Below are positions 20,236 through 30,075 of a stretch of 64,000 bases of DNA, piece by piece. The translations under genes and the position numbers were made by a program. This DNA is from Trinickia acidisoli (GTDB taxonomy: Bacteria; Pseudomonadota; Gammaproteobacteria; Burkholderiales; Burkholderiaceae). The first letter of the stretch is position 1. Each line of letters begins with the position of its first letter. The notes under the pieces are model-generated. The model was not told the DNA's origin and ran no database searches. It worked only from the letters and a program-made list of their open reading frames with translations. Where the stretch lies: positions 682,001 to 746,000 of the forward strand of contig NZ_JAFLRG010000001.1 in assembly GCF_017315725.1 (NCBI RefSeq), written 5' to 3'.

Positions 20236-20652
20236 ATGCTCTGGGTCAAGACGTTTCACATCGTTTTCGTGGCTTCTTGGTTTGCGGGCCTGTTTTATCT
20301 GCCTCGCATTTTCGTCAACCTTGCCATGGAAACGGAGCCGGCCGCCATTGCCCGCCTGCTGACGATGGCGCGCAAGCTCTACCGGTTCATGACGTTCATC
20401 GCCGCGATCGCGCTTGCCTGCGGCCTCTGGCTGTGGCTCGGCTACGGCATCGGGCAAGGGCAGGGCTGGCTGCATGCGAAGCTTGGCGTCGTGGTGTTGC
20501 TCGTCGCTTATCACGCCTACTGCCGCCGTCTGCTGACGGCATTCGAGCGAGGCGAGAATCGTCGCTCGGATCGCTGGTATCGCTTCTTCAACGAGTTGCC
20601 TGTGCTCGGGCTCATCGCGGCCGTGGCGCTCGTCGTCGTCAAGCCGTTCTGA
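20236..20652 (+). CDS. hemJ: HemJ-like (CopD-family) membrane protein, probable protoporphyrinogen IX oxidase
   Basis: HemJ oxidises protoporphyrinogen IX to protoporphyrin IX in many bacteria lacking HemG and HemY. The 138 residues hold four likely transmembrane helices and the family start MLWVKTFHIVFVASWFAG with the conserved His8, then YLPRIFV (21–27) and WLHAKLG with Lys82. Known HemJ proteins usually have a His soon after YLPR; here that position reads Asn-Leu, which may affect haem binding. The start at 20236 is by family similarity. Function is inferred from the family only. Confidence 0.75.
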   Translation: MLWVKTFHIVFVASWFAGLFYLPRIFVNLAMETEPAAIARLLTMARKLYRFMTFIAAIALACGLWLWLGYGIGQGQGWLHAKLGVVVLLVAYHAYCRRLLTAFERGENRRSDRWYRFFNELPVLGLIAAVALVVVKPF

Positions 20653-20664
20653 AGCGCGGCGCTT

Positions 20665-20702
20665 CAGGCGTCTGCTCATCTCGAATTGTCGGCAGACGCC
20701 TG
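20665..20702. terminator. Inverted repeat between convergent hemJ and hexR
   Basis: CAGGCGTCTGC (20665–20675) and GCAGACGCCTG (20692–20702) make a perfect 11-bp stem with a 16-nt loop. There is no T-run, so it may be a transcription block or mRNA 3'-end hairpin rather than a classical terminator. Confidence 0.45.
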
Positions 20703-20755
20703 CGGGCGGCGGCCACGATGTGCGCCGCCCGCACGGTTCAGTCACGCTCTTCGTC

Positions 20756-21613
20756 CTATTCCTCGTCCCGCCTCGGCGGCGTCTCGATCCGAAGCCGTGT
20801 AATCGCTTTTTTGGCCCGCGCTAGCTTGTCGACGAGATCGGGTCCGCGATGAAGCGCCACGCCGACGGCGAGGATGTCGCCGATCGCCAGATGCGAGACG
20901 CGCGAGGTCATCGGCGAAAAAATATCTGTTTCTTCGGCGACATTCGCAAACAGGCTCACCGTCGCAAGCTGTGCTAGCGGCGAGTTGCTGTTTGTAATCG
21001 CGATGACCTTCGCGCCGCAGGCAAGCGCCGAGCGTGCCGCTTCGACGATGTCGCGCGTGCGGCCCGTGTTCGAGATCGTCACGACGACGTCCCCCGCGCC
21101 GAGCAACGCGGCCGACATCGTGTACGTGTGCGGATCGGCATAAGCCACGCTCGGGATGCCGAGCCGGAAAAACTTGTGCTGGATGTCTTGCGCGGCGATG
21201 CCGGAGCCGCCGGCGCCGTAGAACTCGATTCGCGATGCCTGTGCTAGCAGATCGATCGCCTTGGCGACGCTGTGCGCCGACAGGCTGTTTCTCACTTCGA
21301 TCAACGCCCCGATCGTCCGGTCGAACACCTTGGCGACGACGCCAGGCGCCGGCTCGTCGGGTCGCACGTCGCGGTAGACCGATGGCACCCCGGGCGCGAT
21401 GCTCTGCGCCAGCCGGATTTTGAATTCGCGAAAGCCGCCGCAGCCGAGCGCTTGGCAAAAGCGCGCGATCGTCGGCTGGCTCACGCCGACGCGCTGCGCA
21501 AGTTCGGTCATCGCCAGATCGAGCACTTCGCGCGGGGCGTCGAGCACGTAGTCGGCGAGTTTGCGTTCGGATGGGCGCAACTGCGCGCGCATGGATTCGA
21601 TTCGGGCAAGCAT
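20756..21613 (-). CDS. hexR: HexR, RpiR-family repressor of Entner–Doudoroff genes
   Basis: HexR represses glucose and Entner–Doudoroff genes and is released by KDPG in Pseudomonas. The 285 residues have an N-terminal HTH_6 domain (MTELAQRVGVSQPTIARFCQALG) and a C-terminal SIS sugar-phosphate domain (IEFYGAGGSGIAAQDIQHKF, VVVTISNTGRTRDIV, DIFSPMTSRVSHL). The ATG at 21613 is used; a TTG at 21631 would align equally well with the Pseudomonas protein and cannot be excluded. It is divergent from edd–eda, and the spacer carries two matching palindromes, implying autoregulation and control of edd. Confidence 0.9.
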   Translation of the reverse strand: MLARIESMRAQLRPSERKLADYVLDAPREVLDLAMTELAQRVGVSQPTIARFCQALGCGGFREFKIRLAQSIAPGVPSVYRDVRPDEPAPGVVAKVFDRTIGALIEVRNSLSAHSVAKAIDLLAQASRIEFYGAGGSGIAAQDIQHKFFRLGIPSVAYADPHTYTMSAALLGAGDVVVTISNTGRTRDIVEAARSALACGAKVIAITNSNSPLAQLATVSLFANVAEETDIFSPMTSRVSHLAIGDILAVGVALHRGPDLVDKLARAKKAITRLRIETPPRRDEE

Positions 21614-21674
21614 CTCGGAAAACCGCGCCAAGCGGGTGTATCGTGTTCTATCGACGGCGCTAGTATGGCTTGTG

Positions 21675-21704
21675 ATATGTAGAAAATCTACATATATTTT
21701 CTAC
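21675..21704. promoter_or_regulatory. Composite palindromic operator near hexR (HexR site 1)
   Basis: ATATGTAG (21675–21682) and CTACATAT (21688–21695) are perfect arms around AAAAT. GTAGAAAAT (21679–21687) is also mirrored by ATTTTCTAC (21696–21704), so two overlapping palindromes share an arm. It lies 61 bp before the hexR ATG in the divergent region. Confidence 0.7.
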
Positions 21705-21786
21705 CGATGCGGCGAGCGCTTTCGATCGGCAATTGACGTACATGCGGCATTTATTTGGTGGTCACGATCAATCCGCATTGTCATGA

Positions 21787-21801
21787 TGTAGTTTTTCTAC
21801 T
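21787..21801. promoter_or_regulatory. Palindromic operator near edd (HexR site 2)
   Basis: TGTAG (21787–21791) TTTTT CTACT (21797–21801) is the same TGTAG-N5-CTACA pattern as site 1 with one mismatch. It lies 99 bp before the edd ATG, 109 bp from site 1 centre to centre. Confidence 0.65.
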
Positions 21802-21899
21802 AAACTTCCTCCGCCTAAATCGAGCGGAGCGGCCGTCCGGCCGCATCGCGCCACCGGCTCGGTGCTCGAGCGCCGTTTTTCAGGAAGGAGCGTCCCCCC

Positions 21900-23792
21900 A
21901 TGGTTTCGCCGCATCGCACGCTGACCGAAGTCACCCGCCGTATCGTGGAGCGCAGCCGCCCCACGCGTTTGGCCTATCTCGCGCGCATCGATGCCGCGCA
22001 GGGGCGGTTTCCGGCCCGCGGCGTGCTGTCGTGCGCGAACCTCGCGCATGGCTTCGCGGGTCTCGAAGGCAACGACAAGCTCGCGATCAAGGCGATGCGC
22101 GAGCCGAACATCGGCATCGTGTCCTCGTACAACGAGATGCTGTCCGCGCACGCGCCGTACAAGGATTTTCCCGAGATCATCAAGCGGGCCGCGCGTGAAA
22201 ACGGCGGCGTCGCGCAATTCGCGGGCGGCGTGCCGGCGATGTGCGACGGCATCACGCAGGGCAACGCGGGGATGGAGCTTTCGCTCTTTTCGCGCGAAGT
22301 CATCGCGATGAGCACGGCCGTCGCGCTCACGCACAACATGTTCGATGCGGCCCTGTGTCTCGGCGTTTGCGACAAGATCGTGCCGGGCCTGTTGATCGGC
22401 GCGCTCCAGTTTGGCCATCTCCCGACGATCTTCGTGCCGGCCGGCCCGATGACGAGCGGGCTCTCGAACGACGAGAAAGCCAAGATCCGCCAGCAGTTCG
22501 CGACGGGCCAAGTGGGGCGCGACGCGCTGCTCGAAGCCGAATCGGCCGCCTATCACGGGCACGGGACGTGCACGTTCTACGGCACCGCGAACAGCAATCA
22601 AATGCTCATGGAAGTCATGGGGTTGCATCTGCCGGGTTCGGCGTTCGTCCATCCGCATACGCCGCTGCGCGACGCGCTGACGGCGGCTGCCGCGCGCCGC
22701 GTGCTCGATCTGACCGCCGAGCGCGGGGCGTACACGCCGATCGGCCACGTCGTCGACGAAAAGGCGATCGTCAACGGCATCGTCGCGCTGCTCGCGACGG
22801 GCGGCTCGACCAACCATACGCTGCACCTCGTGGCGATCGCGCGCGCGGCGGGCATCCTGATCGATTGGGACGATTTCGACGCGCTTTCTCAGGCCGTCCC
22901 GCTGCTCGCCAAGATCTATCCGAACGGCAAAGCCGACGTGAACCACTATCACGCGGCCGGCGGCATGGCGTTCCTGATCTGCAACCTGCTCGAGGGCGGC
23001 CTCTTGCACGAGGACGTCACGACGGTCATGGGTAAGGGGCTGCGCCGCTATACGGAAGAGCCGAAGCTCGTCGATGGGCAGCTCGCCTGGGTGCCCGGTC
23101 CCGAGCAAAGCGGCGACGCGAAGGTGCTGCGGCCGTTCGCCGAGCCGTTCCAGCCCGACGGTGGCCTGCGGCTCATGCAAGGCAAGCTTGGGCGCGGCGT
23201 CATCAAAATCTCGGCCGTCGCGCCCGAGCACCGCACGGTGCGCGCGCAAGCGCTCGTGTTCGACTCGCAGGAGGCCGTGCAGGCGGCCTTCGATAAGGGC
23301 GAACTCAAGCGCGATTTCGTCGCCGTGGTGCGGTTCCAAGGTGCGCGTGCGAACGGCATGCCCGAGTTGCATCGCCTGACGCCGCTACTCGGCGTCCTGC
23401 AAGACCAAGGTTTTCACGTCGCGCTCGTCACCGACGGGCGTATGTCGGGTGCGTCGGGCAAGGTGCCCGCCGTCATCCACGTTTCGCCCGAGGCGCTGCT
23501 CGCCGGGCCACTCGGCAAGGTGCGCGACGGCGACACGATCCTCATCGACGCCGAGCGCGGCATCCTCGACGTCGAGATCGACGCCGGGCAATGGAACGCA
23601 CGCGCCGTCGAGCAGCCCAAGCATCAAGCGGAAAACGAAGTCGGCTTCGGCCGCGAATTGTTCGGCGTTTTTCGAGCGGCCGCCGCGCCGGCCGAAATGG
23701 GCGCCTCGGTATTCGGGCCGCTCGTTCCGCAGGAACTTCCGTCGGTCGTCGGCGAGTCGGCCGAGCGTCCGATCCACACCCCTCAGCAATAA
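21900..23792 (+). CDS. edd: 6-phosphogluconate dehydratase
   Basis: Edd dehydrates 6-phosphogluconate to 2-keto-3-deoxy-6-phosphogluconate (KDPG), the first dedicated Entner–Doudoroff step. The 630-residue protein is an IlvD/Edd-family iron–sulfur dehydratase: [54 protein letters not shown] and, near the C-terminus, [16 protein letters not shown]. The Cys residues in these segments are the expected cluster ligands. AGGAAGGAG lies just before ATG 21900. eda follows after 10 bp, so they form an operon controlled by the HexR-like sites upstream. Confidence 0.97.
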   Translation: MVSPHRTLTEVTRRIVERSRPTRLAYLARIDAAQGRFPARGVLSCANLAHGFAGLEGNDKLAIKAMREPNIGIVSSYNEMLSAHAPYKDFPEIIKRAARENGGVAQFAGGVPAMCDGITQGNAGMELSLFSREVIAMSTAVALTHNMFDAALCLGVCDKIVPGLLIGALQFGHLPTIFVPAGPMTSGLSNDEKAKIRQQFATGQVGRDALLEAESAAYHGHGTCTFYGTANSNQMLMEVMGLHLPGSAFVHPHTPLRDALTAAAARRVLDLTAERGAYTPIGHVVDEKAIVNGIVALLATGGSTNHTLHLVAIARAAGILIDWDDFDALSQAVPLLAKIYPNGKADVNHYHAAGGMAFLICNLLEGGLLHEDVTTVMGKGLRRYTEEPKLVDGQLAWVPGPEQSGDAKVLRPFAEPFQPDGGLRLMQGKLGRGVIKISAVAPEHRTVRAQALVFDSQEAVQAAFDKGELKRDFVAVVRFQGARANGMPELHRLTPLLGVLQDQGFHVALVTDGRMSGASGKVPAVIHVSPEALLAGPLGKVRDGDTILIDAERGILDVEIDAGQWNARAVEQPKHQAENEVGFGRELFGVFRAAAAPAEMGASVFGPLVPQELPSVVGESAERPIHTPQQ

Positions 23793-23802
23793 GGAGTCCG
23801 GC

Positions 23803-24438
23803 ATGAAAAAGGTTGAAGACATCGTCCGCCTCGGCCCCGTCATTCCGGTGCTCGCCTTCGAGACGGTCGAGCAAGGCGAACACGTTTCGCGCGCGCTCCA
23901 TGCGGGCGGCGTCAAGGTCCTCGAGATCACGCTGCGCACGCCGGCCGGCATCGGCGCGATCGAGCGCGCGGCTCAACTCTCGCCGGACATCGTCGTCGGC
24001 GTCGGTACGATCACGAAGCCCGAGCACTGCGCGCAAGCGAAGAAAGCCGGCGCGCAATTCGCGGTCTCTCCGGGCCTCACCAAGGACATTCACCAAGCCG
24101 CACAGGACGCGGGCCTGCCCCTTCTACCCGGTGTCATGACCCCGAGCGACATCCTGCTCGCGCTCGAGCTCGGCTACGAGACGGTCAAGTTCTTCCCGGC
24201 TCAGCAGGCCGGCGGCATTCCGATGCTGCAAGCGCTGTACGGGCCGTTCCCGGCGCTCAAGTTCTGCCCGACGGGCGGCATCACGACCGAGACGGCGCCA
24301 AGCTTCCTCGCATTGCCGAACGTCGTCTGCGTCGGCGGTTCGTGGCTCACGCCGAAGGCTGCCCTGGCTGCGCAGAACTGGGACGAAGTCACGCGTCTTG
24401 CCCGCGCCGCATCCGAGCTGGCCGCTCATCAACATTGA
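23803..24438 (+). CDS. eda: KDPG/KHG aldolase (2-keto-3-deoxy-6-phosphogluconate aldolase)
   Basis: Eda splits KDPG into pyruvate and glyceraldehyde-3-phosphate through a Schiff-base lysine. The 211 residues form a TIM barrel with VLEITLRTP (Glu41, Arg45 in the active site), GVGTITKPE, SPGLTKDI, the Schiff-base Lys129 in ETVKFFPA, and PTGGITTE binding the phosphate. AAGGAG precedes the ATG at 23803. It is the second gene of the edd–eda operon; the glyceraldehyde-3-phosphate formed feeds GapA. Confidence 0.97.
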   Translation: MKKVEDIVRLGPVIPVLAFETVEQGEHVSRALHAGGVKVLEITLRTPAGIGAIERAAQLSPDIVVGVGTITKPEHCAQAKKAGAQFAVSPGLTKDIHQAAQDAGLPLLPGVMTPSDILLALELGYETVKFFPAQQAGGIPMLQALYGPFPALKFCPTGGITTETAPSFLALPNVVCVGGSWLTPKAALAAQNWDEVTRLARAASELAAHQH

Positions 24439-24563
24439 CACGCGTACCGCGCCGCGGCGCCCGCCTGCCCGGGCGCCGCGGCGCCGCAACGATCGTCGCC
24501 GCCAATCCGCACATTCCTGCGCTCTCGTGCCGTTTTAGGCGGGAGGGATCAGGGTTTTCGTTA

Positions 24564-24579
24564 ATGGAACCGGTTCTAT
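24564..24579. promoter_or_regulatory. LacI/GntR-type operator upstream of gntT
   Basis: The palindrome ATGGAACCGGTTCTAT (24564–24579) has a perfect 10-bp core GAACCGGTTC and outer AT/AT symmetry. It resembles E. coli GntR (LacI-family) gluconate operators, which have an ACCGGT-type centre. TAAAAT at 24600–24605 could be the -10, so the operator would overlap the -35 region. No LacI-family gene is in the window. Confidence 0.6.
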
Positions 24580-24692
24580 CGCCAAATCGCCGCGCCGACT
24601 AAAATGCAGCGACCATGCGTGGGCAGCAAGGCTCGCACCGCTCGCGCGTTCGTCTACCTCTCTCGTTTCATAACAAGCAAAGGAGACTTTTC

Positions 24693-26060
24693 ATGGGATC
24701 GGTTCACGGCGGCCTCTTGCTGCTCTACGCGCTGATTGCGATTGCGGCGCTCATCTTGCTGATTGCCCGGTACAAGGTCTACCCGTTCCTGGTCCTGATC
24801 GTGATTTCCCTGCTGCTCGGGCTTGCCGCGGGCATGCCGGCCGGGCAGATCGTGAAGTCGTTCGAAGCGGGCAACGGCGGCACGCTCGGCCATATCGCAA
24901 TCGTGGTCGGCCTCGGGACGATGCTCGGCAAGATGATGGCCGAATCGGGCGGGGCCGAACAGATCGCGACGACCTTGATCCGCTGGTTCGGCGAAAAGCA
25001 CATTCACTGGGCGATGATGTTCGTCGCGATCATCGTCGGGTTGCCCGTTTTCTTCGAAGTGGGCTTCGTGCTCTTGATCCCGATCGCATTCAACGTCGCC
25101 AAGCGCACGGGCAAGTCGCTGCTGCTCATCGGTTTGCCGATGGTAGCGGGCCTCTCGGTCGTGCACGGCTTGATTCCGCCGCATCCGGCCGCGCTGTTGG
25201 CCGTGCAGGCGTACAACGCAGACATCGGCAAGACGATCGCATACGGGCTCATCGTCGGCATCCCTACCGCGATCGTCGCTGGCCCGTTGTTTGCGCTACT
25301 CGTGCATCGATACGTCAAGCTGCCCGAGAACAACCCGCTCGCCGCGCAGTTCATCGAATCGGCCGATGATGCCGCGCAAGGCCGGCGCGATCTGCCCAGC
25401 TTCGGCATTACGCTGTTCACGATTTTGCTGCCGGTATTGCTGATGCTCGTCGGTAGCTGGGCCGATCTTTTGTTCGCGCCGAAGTCGGTGCCGAACGACC
25501 TGCTGCGCTTCGTCGGCAACTCCGACGTCGCACTGCTGATCGCTGTGATCGTGAGCTTCTGGACGTTCGGTGCCCAGCGCGGCTTCAACCGCGAGCAGAT
25601 TCAGAAGTTCTGCGGCGATTGCCTCGCGCCGATCGCCGGCATTACGCTGATCGTCGGGGCGGGCGGGGGCTTCGGCGGCGTGCTGCGCGACAGCGGCATC
25701 TCTCAGCAGATCGTTGCGGTCGCGACGCAGGCGCACCTGTCGCCGCTGCTGTTCGGCTGGTTCGTCGCCGCGCTCATTCGCCTCGCGACGGGCTCGGCCA
25801 CGGTCGCGATGACGACGGCTTGCGGCATCGTCGCACCGATCGCCAAGGCCGCTGCGCTGCACGTTCAGCCCGAATTGCTCGTGCTCGCGACGGGCTCGGG
25901 GTCGCTGATTTTCTCGCACGTGAACGACGGGGGTTTTTGGCTGATCAAAGAGTATTTCGGCATGACGGTCGGGCAGACCTTCAAGACATGGTCGCTCTGC
26001 GAGACGATCATCTCGCTGCTCGGCCTCGGGCTGACCTTCGCGCTCGCGACGGTCGTCTAG
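24693..26060 (+). CDS. gntT: Gluconate:H+ symporter, GntP family
   Basis: Inner-membrane permease that imports gluconate with protons. The 455 residues are almost entirely hydrophobic helices (about 12–14), with GntP-family segments such as GLGTMLGKMMAESGGAEQIA, FFEVGFVLLIP, GLIPPHPAALLAVQA, RLATGSATVAMTTACGIVAP and SHVNDGGFWLIKEYFG. AAAGGAGA lies before ATG 24693; the frame extends upstream without homology. gntK follows after 49 bp. The position after edd–eda and the operator upstream point to gluconate as substrate. Confidence 0.93.
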   Translation: MGSVHGGLLLLYALIAIAALILLIARYKVYPFLVLIVISLLLGLAAGMPAGQIVKSFEAGNGGTLGHIAIVVGLGTMLGKMMAESGGAEQIATTLIRWFGEKHIHWAMMFVAIIVGLPVFFEVGFVLLIPIAFNVAKRTGKSLLLIGLPMVAGLSVVHGLIPPHPAALLAVQAYNADIGKTIAYGLIVGIPTAIVAGPLFALLVHRYVKLPENNPLAAQFIESADDAAQGRRDLPSFGITLFTILLPVLLMLVGSWADLLFAPKSVPNDLLRFVGNSDVALLIAVIVSFWTFGAQRGFNREQIQKFCGDCLAPIAGITLIVGAGGGFGGVLRDSGISQQIVAVATQAHLSPLLFGWFVAALIRLATGSATVAMTTACGIVAPIAKAAALHVQPELLVLATGSGSLIFSHVNDGGFWLIKEYFGMTVGQTFKTWSLCETIISLLGLGLTFALATVV

Positions 26061-26109
26061 CACCAGTGCGAGCCCGTTGCCGGCATGAACGGGCTCTAAG
26101 GGAAACGCA

Positions 26110-26607
26110 ATGATTCTGATCGTGATGGGCGTCTCGGGCGCCGGTAAGACGAGGATCGGCGAGTTGCTCGCCGAGCGTCTCGGTTGCGGCTTCGTCGACG
26201 GCGACGAATTTCACAGCGCCGCGAACAAAGAAAAGATGGCGCAAGGCATTGCGCTCACCGACGACGATCGATGGCCGTGGCTCGCGGCCATTCGTACGGC
26301 CATCGAAGAGAAGGTGCGGGCGGGGCAATCGCTCGTCGTCGGCTGCTCGGCGCTCAAGCGCGCGTACCGCGACGTGCTGCGCGGCGGCGCCGAAGGGGAC
26401 GGGACGGTACGCTTCGTTTATCTGAAGGGCTCGTTCGAGTTGCTGCACGAGCGGCTGGCGACGCGCGGCCGGCATTTCTTCAATCCGGCGCTGTTGCGAA
26501 GCCAACTCGACACGCTCGAGGAGCCTGGCGCGGACGAAGCGATCGCGGTCAGCATCGAGCTTGAGCCCGAGGCGATCGTCGACGAGGTGGTGTCGGATCT
26601 CGGCTAG
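26110..26607 (+). CDS. gntK: Gluconokinase
   Basis: GntK phosphorylates gluconate with ATP to 6-phosphogluconate, the substrate of Edd. The 165-residue protein is a P-loop kinase with GVSGAGKT (7–14), FVDGDEFHSAANKEKMAQGIAL for gluconate and magnesium, VVGCSALKRAYRD, and the lid segment RLATRGRHFFNPALLRSQLDTLE. It completes uptake (GntT), phosphorylation, dehydration (Edd) and cleavage (Eda) in one 5-kb locus. ATG at 26110 with AGGGAA upstream. It ends convergent to purB. Confidence 0.95.
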   Translation: MILIVMGVSGAGKTRIGELLAERLGCGFVDGDEFHSAANKEKMAQGIALTDDDRWPWLAAIRTAIEEKVRAGQSLVVGCSALKRAYRDVLRGGAEGDGTVRFVYLKGSFELLHERLATRGRHFFNPALLRSQLDTLEEPGADEAIAVSIELEPEAIVDEVVSDLG

Positions 26608-26628
26608 CGCGGGACGCACGCGTTGCGC

Positions 26629-26659
26629 AAAAAATGCGCACCGCCGATCGACGGTGCGC
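26629..26659 (-). terminator. Rho-independent terminator of purB
   Basis: On the minus strand GCGCACCG (26659–26652) pairs with CGGTGCGC (26643–26636), followed by a T-run (A's at 26628–26634 on the plus strand). It lies just after the purB stop. Confidence 0.7.
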
Positions 26660-26682
26660 CTTGCTCGATGCTCGATGCGGCT

Positions 26683-28125
<1,443 letters not shown>

Positions 28126-28154
28126 TTACCACCGCCGGAGCCCAACTTAGCGGG

Positions 28155-28171
28155 ACTGAGTCCGACTCAGT
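28155..28171. repeat. Perfect palindrome between the NarK-like gene and purB
   Basis: ACTGAGT (28155–28161) CCG ACTCAGT (28165–28171). It lies 57 bp beyond the transporter stop and about 84 bp upstream of purB on the minus strand. It could be an operator for purB or a 3' hairpin of the transporter mRNA. Confidence 0.5.
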
Positions 28172-28227
28172 TCGGGTAGTCGAGGGGGCGATCGGGCAAT
28201 TCGACGAGCGCGGCTCGCTCGATCGCG

Positions 28228-29637
28228 TCATTCGTTCGCGGCGGCGGCTTGCCCGACGCGCGCAGGCTTGGCCGCATGTGCGGCTTCGAGCGCCGCGCCG
28301 GCCGGGCTGGCCCAGACGAGCCATTGGCCGCGCAGCGCGAGGATCGCGAGGCAAGTGCAGGCCGCGAGTGCGCCGAACGTGGCGAAACCCAATTGATAAC
28401 TGCCCGTGCTTTCCTTGGCGATGCCCATCACCACCGGCAGATAGAAGCCGCCGATGCCGCCGGCCGCGCCGATCATGCCCGAGAGCAGGCCTGTCTTGCT
28501 TTTCCAGCGATGGGGAACGAGTTGGAACGTCGCGCCGTTGCCGATGCCGAACGCGAGATAGAGGCACACCAGAATCGCAATGCCGCCCGCGAGCGGCGGC
28601 ATCCAGGCGGCGAAGGTGAAATCGGCGAGCGAGATCGCGGCGAGCACGCCCGTGAGCGCGCGTACACCGGTGATGCGGTCGGCCACGTAGCCGCCCATCG
28701 GCCGCACGATCGCGCCGAGAAAAGCGAGCACCGACATGAACGCGCCGGCCTCGAGCTTCGGCATTTGATAGAGCGTCGTGAGCAGCAGCGTTACATACGA
28801 CGACATGCCGACGAAGCCGCCGAACGTGATGCTGTAGACGAGCATCATGGCCCAGGTGTCGCGCTCGGCGAGCACGGCGCGATAGCGCGCCGGCAAGAGC
28901 GCGATGGCCCCGGTCGCGCCGAGCACCGGCAGCAGCAGCACGCCGGTTCTGCCCGCGCCGAATACGCCCGCATGCACGGCGAGCACGAGCGCGACGAGGC
29001 CTGCGAGTATCGTGGCGAAGCCGGCCAGTGCGCGCGTGGCGCTGCCGGTTTTTTTGCCGCGGTCGTCGCCCCACGCGAACATCGTAAGGCCGGCGATCGC
29101 GAGCAGCGGCAGGGCGGACGCCGTTGCGTACTGCCAGCCGAACGCGCTGGCCACGCGCGGAAACAGGAAGCCGTTGAGCACGGCGCCGATGTTGCCGGCG
29201 GCGGCGAGGCCGAGCACGAGGCCCTGCACCTTCGGCGGATAGCCGCTGCCCGCCATCGGCAGCGCGACGGCGAAGCTCGCGCCCCCGACGCCAAGGAAAA
29301 CGCCCAGTACGAGCAGCAGCGTGTAGGACGGCGTGGCCGGCAGCAGCGGCAGCAGAATCGCGGGCAGCGCGGAAATCGCGATACCCATCAGCGCCACGCG
29401 CCGCCCGTTCACCGACTGATAGAGGTTGCCGAGCGCCACGCGCAGAATCGCGGCCGAGAGCACGGGCACGGCGACGAGAAAACCCTGCTGCGCCGCGTTC
29501 ATGGCGATGCTCTTGCCGATGAACGGTGCGAGCGGTCCATAGGCGATCCAGATCGTGAAGCCCGTGTCGAAGTAGAGAAAGCAGGCGAGGAGCGAGCGCC
29601 AATTGCCGCTCCGTAGCGCATCTTGCAGGTTCTTCAT
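28228..29637 (-). CDS. NarK/NNP-family nitrate/nitrite MFS transporter
   Basis: A 469-residue major facilitator protein with 12 predicted helices. It has both nitrate-signature-like segments of the NNP family: GVGGASFAVALPMAGSGYPP with GLAAAGNIGAVLNG in the first half, and GIGNGATFQLVP with GMIGAAGGIGGFYLP in the second. The ATG at 29635–29637 has GAGGA upstream, chosen over an in-frame start 19 codons earlier. No nitrate or nitrite reductase genes are nearby, so substrate and direction are inferred from the family. The neighbouring divergent LysR gene may or may not regulate it. Confidence 0.82.
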   Translation of the reverse strand: MKNLQDALRSGNWRSLLACFLYFDTGFTIWIAYGPLAPFIGKSIAMNAAQQGFLVAVPVLSAAILRVALGNLYQSVNGRRVALMGIAISALPAILLPLLPATPSYTLLLVLGVFLGVGGASFAVALPMAGSGYPPKVQGLVLGLAAAGNIGAVLNGFLFPRVASAFGWQYATASALPLLAIAGLTMFAWGDDRGKKTGSATRALAGFATILAGLVALVLAVHAGVFGAGRTGVLLLPVLGATGAIALLPARYRAVLAERDTWAMMLVYSITFGGFVGMSSYVTLLLTTLYQMPKLEAGAFMSVLAFLGAIVRPMGGYVADRITGVRALTGVLAAISLADFTFAAWMPPLAGGIAILVCLYLAFGIGNGATFQLVPHRWKSKTGLLSGMIGAAGGIGGFYLPVVMGIAKESTGSYQLGFATFGALAACTCLAILALRGQWLVWASPAGAALEAAHAAKPARVGQAAAANE

Positions 29638-30075
29638 GATCGTCCTCGCGTCGAATGTCGGATGAATCGTTAGCGGCGATGAGCGCCGCGGCATCTCACG
29701 GTCTTGGCTGCGCTCTACGCGTCGCGCGACGGCTCGCTAACGCAAGCGCTATGCCATCGACGCTCCTTCGCTCGTCCGGCCGGCCGCATCGTCAGGCGCC
29801 GCTTACGATTGCGGCATTTCCGATGCGGCCGCGTCTGCGTGGGCGTCCGGCGATGACGACTGCGGGCGACAGCGTCGGCGCACCTGCATCGCGCGGTACG
29901 GCACTCCCGATGTGCCCGGCGCGCGTCGATGGTGCGCTGCACCAACGTTGCCATGAAACGGCGGATGCGGGGTGTACGGTGCGTCGCCGCGTCGCGCGGC
30001 ATGGCGGCTTGGGGCGGGCCGCCCCGGTACAATGCGAGCGTCGCTTTTCGTTCGGCCGGCACGGCCCTCGCTCGC
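29638..30075. other. Gene-free divergent region (438 bp)
   Basis: No supportable coding region. The only signal I see is TACAAT at 30028–30033, a plausible -10 for the LysR gene 43 bp downstream. No clear operator palindrome was noticed. Confidence 0.5.
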
